Source: BM714 sp964644525 (GTDB lineage: Bacteria > Bacillota > Clostridia > Peptostreptococcales > BM714). Taken from it: a DNA stretch of 64,000 nucleotides. A program made the position numbers and the translations under genes. Below the pieces are notes generated by a model. That model was not told the DNA's origin. It saw only the letters and a list, made by a program, of their open reading frames with translations, and made no database searches. Below, in pieces: positions 58,782 to 64,000 of this stretch. Where the stretch lies: positions 20,683-84,682 of the forward strand of contig CAZXWC010000001.1 of assembly GCA_964644525.1 (NCBI GenBank). Reading direction: 5' to 3'. The first letter of the stretch is position 1, and the number at the start of each line of letters is the position of its first letter.

Positions 58782-59276
58782 TCATCTTATTTTAAAATGT
58801 TTTCCCATAATACCCGAATGCGCATGGCAAATTCCCACAGCCAAAGCGTCTGCGGCGTCATCGGGTCTTGGAATCTTTTTCATGTTAAGCAAAGTCTTTA
58901 CCATTATTTGAACCTGCTTTTTATCAGCTCTTCCATAACCCACAACTCCCTGTTTTACCTGCAGAGGAGTATATTCGAATATTTCCAGATTCGCTTTTGC
59001 TGCAGCCACAACCGCCGCTCCTCTTGCATGCCCAACCATAAGGGCCGTCGTAACATTCCTGTTGAAAAACAATTCTTCAATGGCCACGGCATCAGGTTTG
59101 TATTTTTCAAAAATAACATGAAGATCTTCATAAATCTTTTTAAGTCTGTCCGGCAACTCCATATCCGGGCTTGTCGATACCGTCCCGTATTCAATTACAT
59201 CAAACTTGTTCCCCTCGTAGGAAATAACTCCATATCCCAATATTGCATATCCCGGATCAATTCCAATGATCAACAT
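58782..59276 (-). CDS. ruvC: Holliday junction resolvase RuvC
   Basis: The 164-residue endonuclease has the acidic residues in IGIDPG, VAIEELFFNRN and DDAADALAVGICH. The start at ATG 59276 puts IIGIDPG at the N-terminus as usual; the frame extends to 59330 but the added residues do not fit the family. It heads ruvCAB. No LexA box is visible directly upstream of it. Confidence 0.97.
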   Translation of the reverse strand: MLIIGIDPGYAILGYGVISYEGNKFDVIEYGTVSTSPDMELPDRLKKIYEDLHVIFEKYKPDAVAIEELFFNRNVTTALMVGHARGAAVVAAAKANLEIFEYTPLQVKQGVVGYGRADKKQVQIMVKTLLNMKKIPRPDDAADALAVGICHAHSGIMGKHFKIR

Positions 59277-59310
59277 GCCATCATTCGCCCGCCTTCCTTT
59301 ACTACATATT

Positions 59311-59337
59311 AAAAGGATACAGTCAATCACCGTATCC
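59311..59337 (-). terminator. Weak terminator between the 30-residue membrane peptide gene and ruvC
   Basis: GGATACGG pairs with CTGTATCC (one G-U, 7-base loop) and is followed by TTTT on the minus strand. It leaves only 35 bases for a separate ruvC promoter, so it may work as an attenuator. Confidence 0.45.
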
Positions 59338-59344
59338 CGAATTA

Positions 59345-59437
59345 TCAGCCAAAAATTGATACAAGTCCACCGAAAGCCGATATTACCATTACTACAGCAA
59401 TCGCTATTGCAATAATTTTAGTCGTTCCCCTGTTCAT
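59345..59437 (-). CDS. Small membrane peptide of 30 residues
   Basis: MNRGTTKIIAIAIAVVMVIS followed by AFGGLVSIFG: a short basic end and one hydrophobic helix. AAGGGGTGAAG lies at good spacing before the ATG, which supports real translation. It resembles the small DUF4044-type membrane proteins, but the similarity is too short to be sure. It precedes ruvC with a weak terminator between. Confidence 0.7.
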   Translation of the reverse strand: MNRGTTKIIAIAIAVVMVISAFGGLVSIFG

Positions 59438-59636
59438 GTCTTCACCCCTTAGTTTATTCAAATTCTTCACCAAATATCAATTTTTTCTTCTTTGTCTTTT
59501 CCCTCCAGCTTTTATATTTTTCAAACTTTCGAAGTCCCAATAAAGAAATAATAAGCGACAACAAGTTAAAATATCAAGACAGGTCTATCCTCATCCTTTT
59601 TTTTGTTATTATATCATAAATTTTTCAAAAAAACTA
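59438..59636. other. AT-rich intergenic region upstream of the small membrane peptide
   Basis: No further gene is seen. On the minus strand there is an exact TATAAT at 59608-59613 with a poor -35, which could serve the small peptide gene and ruvCAB. A GGAGGG at about 59510 has no ORF of note behind it. Confidence 0.4.
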
Positions 59637-59665
59637 TTTACAAAGAACACACGTTCTATTATAAT
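59637..59665 (+). promoter_or_regulatory. Promoter of the SOS LysM gene
   Basis: TTTACA and TATAAT separated by 17 bases. Transcription would start near 59672, just before the second LexA box. Confidence 0.8.
59645..59656. promoter_or_regulatory. LexA box 1 (SOS operator)
   Basis: GAACACACGTTC matches the Gram-positive LexA site (GAAC-N4-GTTC). It lies inside the spacer between -35 and -10, where bound LexA would block RNA polymerase. Confidence 0.85.
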
Positions 59666-59674
59666 AAAGTCATA

Positions 59675-59686
59675 GAACACACGTTC
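59675..59686. promoter_or_regulatory. LexA box 2 (SOS operator)
   Basis: An identical GAACACACGTTC 30 bases downstream of box 1 (three helical turns), at the predicted transcription start. Paired sites on one face of the helix suggest tight repression. Confidence 0.85.
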
Positions 59687-59697
59687 GGGGTGATAGC

Positions 59698-60003
59698 ATG
59701 AAAAAACATTACAAAATCGTAAATCGAAAAAAATTCATAACAAGAACGGCCCTTTTGCTATTCCTTTCATTTTGCATTCTTTCAGTGCCTTTCAAACTTA
59801 TTCAAGCAAACGGAATGCAGGAGAAACAGTACAAAGAAATCGTCGTGAAGCCTGGTGACACAATATGGGCAATAGCCGAATCGCAAAATCAAGACCGTGA
59901 TCTCAGGGAAACTGTTTTTGAAATATTTGAAAGCAACCATTTGTCAAACCACATTATAAAGCCAGGGCAAAGGATACTTGTTCCTGTAAATCTCTCAAAA
60001 TAA
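59698..60003 (+). CDS. SOS-induced LysM membrane protein, YneA-like division inhibitor
   Basis: The 101-residue protein has a basic N-terminal tail, one membrane helix (about 17-35) and a LysM domain (about 48-97: VVKPGDTIWAIAES, IKPGQRILVPV). Size and layout equal YneA of Bacillus and similar Gram-positive SOS division suppressors. Two LexA boxes in the promoter support this role: division would be held up during DNA damage. Unlike in Bacillus, lexA is not next door. Because LysM-anchor proteins vary greatly in sequence, the exact orthology is not certain. Confidence 0.85.
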   Translation: MKKHYKIVNRKKFITRTALLLFLSFCILSVPFKLIQANGMQEKQYKEIVVKPGDTIWAIAESQNQDRDLRETVFEIFESNHLSNHIIKPGQRILVPVNLSK

Positions 60004-60046
60004 ATAATCAGGCTAATACCGCTTTTGGCGGATATGCCTGATTATT
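60003..60046. terminator. Bidirectional terminator downstream of the LysM gene
   Basis: AATAATCAGGC / GCCTGATTATT (11 bp, with inner CCGC/GCGG pairing) begins at the stop codon and is followed by ATTTCTT. It can also stop the converging gene that ends at 60067. Confidence 0.75.
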
Positions 60047-60066
60047 ATTTCTTGAATTTTTCAATT

Positions 60067-60405
60067 CTATACTTCCCACTCATTCTCTTTTTCTTTTAGT
60101 TTGTCCTCTGCTCTGTGATAGTTTTCCTCATACTCGAATTTTATTTTTTTGATCCTGTTTTCATCGTTCCTGAAAATCATAATATTTCTACCACGAACAC
60201 TCTTTGTTTCCACATATCTGAAACGATCATTGAGCAATTTGCAAATTGTTTCAATGCTTGCCGAGAGCTCCTTCTCCATCTCTTTTTTCTCATGCAGAAA
60301 ATTTTCCCTCGAACTTTCCCTCAATGTTTTTGTGGAATCCTTGTCATGCGACCTAAGATAGCTTGTTGAAACCTTTTTTACTTTTGGCGAATACCTGACA
60401 CTCAT
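60067..60405 (-). CDS. Unknown 112-residue charged protein
   Basis: I do not recognise this family. It is rich in Lys, Arg and Glu, with a Ser/Thr-rich N-terminus and a helical middle (about 35-65) likely to form a coiled coil; no membrane segment. A segment VETKSVRGRNIMIFRNDENRI suggests a short beta-sheet unit. AAGGAGG at good spacing before ATG 60405 supports a real gene. It lies between the SOS gene and yebC and reads the same way as yebC. Confidence 0.75.
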   Translation of the reverse strand: MSVRYSPKVKKVSTSYLRSHDKDSTKTLRESSRENFLHEKKEMEKELSASIETICKLLNDRFRYVETKSVRGRNIMIFRNDENRIKKIKFEYEENYHRAEDKLKEKENEWEV

Positions 60406-60499
60406 AAGAATCCTCCTTCTTTTGAATGGCAACCTATGTCTTATTCTTTATATACCAAAAGTATGGCTTTCTAAACCCGTAGTACAAAATTCAAAAAAA

Positions 60500-61225
60500 C
60501 TATTCATTCATTTCCCAATTGTGGTGTGTATTCTGCACGTCGTCATTATCCTCAAGCATATCTATAAGCTTTTCCATTTTTTCAATGTCGTCAATATTTT
60601 CAAGCCTTGTCATTGTTTGGGGTATGTATCCCAGTTCAGCCTTGGCAAGCTTGTGTCCTGATTGCAGCAAAAAATCCCTGACTCCTGTAAATTCCTCCAT
60701 GGATGTGATTATTTCTGCAAATCCGTCCTCAAACTGTATGTCTTCCGCTCCGGCTTCAAGCGCCTCCATCATTAGACTTTCCTCATCAAGCTCATTGTCA
60801 TCCTCCGCAAGAACAAGTATTCCCTTCCTGTCAAACATGAATGAAACACATCCATTTGAGCCAAGGTTCCCGCCATTCTTAGAAAATATGTGCCTTACAT
60901 CGGCAGCTACGCGGTTCTTGTTGTCAGTCAAGATTTCAACCATTACAGCAACCCCTGAAGGTCCATATCCCTCATAGGTTATTTCCTCATATTGGGCTCC
61001 GTCAGTCTCCCCAGAACCTTTTTTAATTGCCCTTTCTATATTATCATTGGGCATATTGTCGGCTTTTGCCTTTTCGACTGCACTCTTAAGCGACATGTTG
61101 TATTCTATTTCAGGGCCGCCTTCCCTTGTTGCAACCATTATAGCTCTTGCATGTTTTGTGAAAATTTTACCTCGTTTTGCGTCCTGCTTGCCTTTTCTGT
61201 TTATGATATTTCCTATTCTTCCCAC
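60500..61225 (-). CDS. yebC: YebC/PmpR family transcription/translation factor
   Basis: The 241-residue protein has the family start (normally MAGHSKW; here GTG with GRIGNIINRKGKQDAKRG), EAKADNMPNDNIERAIKKG-like KADNMPNDNIERAIKKG, YEGYGPSGVAVMVE and SFMFDRKGIL. Members are DNA-binding regulators, and some relieve ribosome stalling at proline runs. The N-terminus lacks the usual GHSKW. The GTG follows GAGGTGG. It is often next to ruvC; here the LysM gene and an unknown gene separate them. Confidence 0.94.
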   Translation of the reverse strand: MGRIGNIINRKGKQDAKRGKIFTKHARAIMVATREGGPEIEYNMSLKSAVEKAKADNMPNDNIERAIKKGSGETDGAQYEEITYEGYGPSGVAVMVEILTDNKNRVAADVRHIFSKNGGNLGSNGCVSFMFDRKGILVLAEDDNELDEESLMMEALEAGAEDIQFEDGFAEIITSMEEFTGVRDFLLQSGHKLAKAELGYIPQTMTRLENIDDIEKMEKLIDMLEDNDDVQNTHHNWEMNE

Positions 61226-61317
61226 AATTCCACCTCTTATCCTTGTTTTTCTTCATGTTTTTTATATAAACCTAATCGGTTTTCAACTCTTTCTTTATTG
61301 AGATACCAAGCAAAAAA

Positions 61318-62070
61318 TTAAAATTCCGGCGCCTGAGGTGGCATTTGCCTTTTATGCTCTGTACGTCTATGCATGGCTTCAATTATTTTGCGGTCTTTTT
61401 CCGGTATGCTTTTCCCTTCAAGATAATCGTCAATCACATCATAACTTGTGCCCATCTCCGCTTCATCGGTCTGTCCTTCCCAAAGTCCAGCAGACGGAGC
61501 CCTTTTCAGAACGGATTCAGGCGCGCCCAAAACTTCTCCCCACTTGTAAACATCCCTTTTCGCAAGCCTGGATATGGGTAGCAAATCAACGCCCCCGTCA
61601 CCATATTTTGTAAAATATCCAGTGTAGGTCTCAGCAGCATTGTCTGTTCCCACAACCATGTAGTTCATTGCTCCCGCAACAGCATACAAAGTGCTCATTC
61701 TTAGCCTTGCTCTCAAATTCGCGTCCGTAAGCTTTATTCGGTTTTCATCAATCTTTTTTATCTCCCCAAGTTTTTCAATGGCATTTTTGAGTATATTGTC
61801 ATGGTATTGCGAAAGCTCCACTTCTACAGTTTGTATTCCGCAAGCCTCAGCACAAAGAATGGCATCATCTCGATCCTTTCCGCCACTTTTACATGGAAGT
61901 ATAACCCCTAGCGAATCGTTGGGAAAGGCCCTCTTTATAAGCCCTGCAACTACCGTAGAATCGATTCCTCCGGACAATCCTACCAAAAGCCCCTTTGTTC
62001 CGCTCTCTTTTACCATTTCTCTCAACCAGTCAACTGTCAAATCAATCTTCTGCTCAATAGTCTTTTCCAT
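61318..62070 (-). CDS. nadE: NAD+ synthase NadE
   Basis: NadE amidates deamido-NAD to NAD+. The 250-residue protein has the PP-loop SGGIDSTVVAGL near residue 35, GTDNAAETYTGYFTKYGDGG and ISRLAKRDV. There is no glutaminase domain, so it uses ammonia, or a separate glutaminase. Start: ATG 62070 behind GGGAGGC. Completes the NadD step found elsewhere in the window. Confidence 0.96.
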   Translation of the reverse strand: MEKTIEQKIDLTVDWLREMVKESGTKGLLVGLSGGIDSTVVAGLIKRAFPNDSLGVILPCKSGGKDRDDAILCAEACGIQTVEVELSQYHDNILKNAIEKLGEIKKIDENRIKLTDANLRARLRMSTLYAVAGAMNYMVVGTDNAAETYTGYFTKYGDGGVDLLPISRLAKRDVYKWGEVLGAPESVLKRAPSAGLWEGQTDEAEMGTSYDVIDDYLEGKSIPEKDRKIIEAMHRRTEHKRQMPPQAPEF

Positions 62071-62099
62071 TTCTGCCTCCCTGAATTCATTATGCAAAA

Positions 62100-62108
62100 A
62101 TTATAGCA
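62100..62108 (-). promoter_or_regulatory. Extended -10 element of nadE
   Basis: Minus-strand TGCTATAAT lies 30 bases before the nadE ATG, in the short gap after the CoA-binding gene. No clear -35. Confidence 0.5.
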
Positions 62109-62125
62109 CATATAGACTTTCGCCT

Positions 62126-62539
62126 CTATATAATCTCTTCTGACCTTTTGTATAGCTCCGCCATTACACAACCTTCCCTTACCGCTTCAATCTCAAGTTC
62201 TTCTGTCTTTTTTGTGATTGACTCATCAATAGTTCCAGGCTGAAACCAAACATGTAAAATGCCTGCCTTATTAATCGAATCAAGAAGCCTTATCCCTATT
62301 TCGGGTTTGACCACCATATCAACGCATTCAGGAACAATGGGCAAGTCTCCTATCTTTGGATACACCTTGTCCCCATCTATTGTTTGGCATCCCGGATTTA
62401 CAGGATATACATCGTATCCGAATTTTTTCAGGGTTTTATATATTTTGTATCCGAAATTATTCTTGTGGTGGCTCGCGCCTATTACAGCCCAAGTTTTCTT
62501 TTTAAGCATAATTACCTTAAGTTCGTCTTGGGATTTCAT
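62126..62539 (-). CDS. CoA-binding domain protein (YccU type)
   Basis: The 137-residue Rossmann-fold protein has the motifs WAVIGASHHKNNFGYKIYK, VYPVNPGC and HVWFQPGTID, as in the stand-alone CoA_binding family (YccU). The ligand and role are unknown. It overlaps the yigZ stop by four bases. Confidence 0.92.
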   Translation of the reverse strand: MKSQDELKVIMLKKKTWAVIGASHHKNNFGYKIYKTLKKFGYDVYPVNPGCQTIDGDKVYPKIGDLPIVPECVDMVVKPEIGIRLLDSINKAGILHVWFQPGTIDESITKKTEELEIEAVREGCVMAELYKRSEEII

Positions 62540-63198
62540 TTTTCCCCTCCTCTGTCGATGATTTTTCCGTTTTTTATTATATGGAAGCCTGCATTCGACT
62601 CTTGCATTTGCGCCTTTCCGTTCGTGATGTCCATTATGTTCTTTTTGAATTCGTCAACATCCTCGGGTCGTACAAAAATAAACATGTGGACGCTTTGGTC
62701 AAACTCAGTTTTTTCAAGCATGTACTTGCTGTCGTAAAGAAAATTTTGCACTTTCCCATGCATTGAATATTCGACTTTGACCGAAATAACAGAAAGCAGA
62801 GTCTTGCTGACTATCCCCGCTTCGTCAAAAGCCTTTTGCGCAACATGAGTATATGCCCTCACAAGACCTCCCGTGCCAAGCTTTATCCCTCCAAACCAGC
62901 GAGTGACAAGAACAGCCAAATTGGTCAATCCCATATTCTTTATCATCTCAAGAATTGGAACGCCAGCAGTACCGCTAGGTTCTCCGTCATCACTGTAACG
63001 CTGAACTTCCTGCCCCTCTCCCAACACAAACACCGGGACATTGTGTCTTGCATCCTTGTTCATTTTTTTTATTGCTGCTATAAATTCGTTAGCCTCGTCT
63101 TCCGTCTCAACCGGCTTTACATAAGCTATGAATCTTGATTTTTTTACTTCATCTTCCCACGAAGCCTGCTTTAGCAATGTCTTGTATTCTTTTTTCAT
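62536..63198 (-). CDS. YigZ/IMPACT family protein
   Basis: The 220-residue protein has the IMPACT N-domain (KKSRFIAYVKPV, SDDGEPSGTAGVPIL, VTRWFGGIKLGTGGLVRAYT) and a C-terminal ferredoxin-like DUF1949 domain. Function in bacteria is unclear; eukaryotic relatives affect translation control. The start overlaps the hflX stop. Confidence 0.94.
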   Translation of the reverse strand: MKKEYKTLLKQASWEDEVKKSRFIAYVKPVETEDEANEFIAAIKKMNKDARHNVPVFVLGEGQEVQRYSDDGEPSGTAGVPILEMIKNMGLTNLAVLVTRWFGGIKLGTGGLVRAYTHVAQKAFDEAGIVSKTLLSVISVKVEYSMHGKVQNFLYDSKYMLEKTEFDQSVHMFIFVRPEDVDEFKKNIMDITNGKAQMQESNAGFHIIKNGKIIDRGGEK

Positions 63199-64000
63199 TG
63201 CATATCCTCTTCCTTGACCATAAATTCCTTATATCTTCCTACCTTGTCTCTCCCTATCTCCACAAAAGCCTTTATGCCATTTTCTTGGTAAAGGGTCTCA
63301 ATGACATTGTACCTTTCTTTCATTTCAGAATAGACTCCCCCATTTGAATAGGGAATAAGAATCCATATCTTTACCATGTTCTTAAATAAAGCGCTGTGAA
63401 TCTTTTTTATAAGATTTTCAATACCCAGGCCTGTTTTCGCCGAAACATCTATGTCTGCTTTTGTATCTCCTAAAGGAAAAATCCCTTCTTTAACAAGATC
63501 CATCTTGTTGTATACAACAATTTCAGGTGTTTCCTCAGAAATTCCTATCTCCCTCAAAACCCTTTTTGTTGTATCCTTCTGCATAAGATAATCCGGATTC
63601 GATGCGTCGACCACATTAACCAGCAAATCGGCCTCAAGAACTTCCTCCAATGTCGACTTGAACGCTTCAACAAGCAAGTGTGGCAAATCGCTCACAAATC
63701 CGACAGTGTCAGTAAGCACAAAAACCTTTCCCTTTTCCATCTCAATCCTTCTGGTCGATGTGTCAAGTGTGGCAAAAAGCATATTTTCCTCGTATACCTT
63801 GCTTCCCAACATTTCTTCATCCAAACTTCTTCCAATAAGATTATTCATGAGAGAAGACTTCCCTGCATTTGTATACCCTACAAGAGCAACAATTGGAATT
63901 TCTTTTTCCATCCTCTTTTTCTTTTGAACCTTTCTCACTTGATCTATTTTCCTCAGTTGCCTCCTGATTTCAGCAATCCTGTTCATTATATGGCGGCGGT
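63195..64000 (-). CDS. hflX: HflX GTPase, partial (N-terminus off the right edge)
   Basis: The frame continues to the window end, reading RRHI before the internal ATG at 63986; this fits the DRRHI motif that ends the HflX N-terminal domain, so the gene is cut rather than starting at that ATG. The G-domain is complete: GYTNAGKSSL (G1), DTVGFVSDLPH (G3) and NKMD (G4), followed by the C-terminal domain. HflX is a ribosome-splitting and rescue GTPase. It overlaps yigZ by four bases. Confidence 0.93.
   Translation of the reverse strand, partial: RRHIMNRIAEIRRQLRKIDQVRKVQKKKRMEKEIPIVALVGYTNAGKSSLMNNLIGRSLDEEMLGSKVYEENMLFATLDTSTRRIEMEKGKVFVLTDTVGFVSDLPHLLVEAFKSTLEEVLEADLLVNVVDASNPDYLMQKDTTKRVLREIGISEETPEIVVYNKMDLVKEGIFPLGDTKADIDVSAKTGLGIENLIKKIHSALFKNMVKIWILIPYSNGGVYSEMKERYNVIETLYQENGIKAFVEIGRDKVGRYKEFMVKEEDMQ

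Noticed and set aside
63195..63986. A short stand-alone HflX-like GTPase starting at 63986
   Set aside because: The frame stays open to the window end and encodes RRHI, the end of the HflX N-terminal domain, so the gene is simply cut by the edge.
1..64000. CRISPR arrays, insertion sequences, prophage genes or defence systems
   Set aside because: No regularly spaced repeats, transposases, integrases or phage proteins were seen; the content is housekeeping and metabolic throughout.

Overview
The window is a gene-dense, low-to-mid GC chromosomal segment from a Gram-positive, probably anaerobic and amino-acid-fermenting member of the class Clostridia. The signs are the Rnf ion-translocating complex in C-D-G-E-A-B order, a full selenocysteine toolkit, the clostridial SCIFF peptide and its maturase, a leuS T-box, the L21-Prp-L27 block with a cleavable L27 N-terminus, and clostridial synteny around ruvCAB-queA-tgt-yajC-secDF-recJ-apt-rel-dtd. 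A genus cannot be named from this sequence alone. I see no prophage, insertion sequence, CRISPR array or rRNA. Almost every gene is on the minus strand; plsY, alsT, the D,D-carboxypeptidase and the SOS LysM gene are exceptions.

Layout. 1-1.6 kb: a metallo-beta-lactamase-fold hydrolase cut by the left edge and a D-2-hydroxyacid dehydrogenase. 1.7-2.3 kb: plsY. 2.3-8.6 kb: selA-selB-tRNA-Sec, then an Na+/alanine symporter with an unusual leader, then selD, which itself uses an in-frame UGA for selenocysteine. 8.7-10.7 kb: a ComEA-like protein and a DacF-type carboxypeptidase. 10.7-30 kb: ridA, leuS with its T-box, and a very long cell-shape and ribosome-biogenesis block (DUF4321, maf, radC, mreBCD, PBP2, rodA, two linked radical-SAM family genes, RNase G, L21-Prp-L27, obg, yhbY, nadD, yqeK, rsfS).

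30-35.5 kb: the rnf operon, preceded by a strong promoter with a Rex-like dyad beside it. 35.5-40.1 kb: an operon that looks like a redox-sensing module. It encodes an [FeFe]-hydrogenase-like iron-sulfur protein, two DRTGG-type small proteins, two GHKL ATPase proteins, a PHP-family phosphoesterase and a SPOR-like membrane protein. 40.1-59.4 kb: a housekeeping block read from ruvC towards hemZ, including the 46-residue SCIFF peptide. 59.4-60.0 kb: a LysM membrane protein resembling the SOS division inhibitor YneA, whose promoter carries two identical LexA boxes. 60-64 kb: a small unknown gene, yebC, nadE, a CoA-binding protein, a YigZ-family protein and hflX cut by the right edge.

The most interesting parts are the sensor-like hydrogenase cluster next to rnf, the two-operator LexA promoter, the probable AUA start codon of rsfS, the Sec-containing SelD, and the alsT leader, which has a strong Shine-Dalgarno-like site with no gene behind it. 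Several start codons were moved to sites with better Shine-Dalgarno placement; each entry says so.
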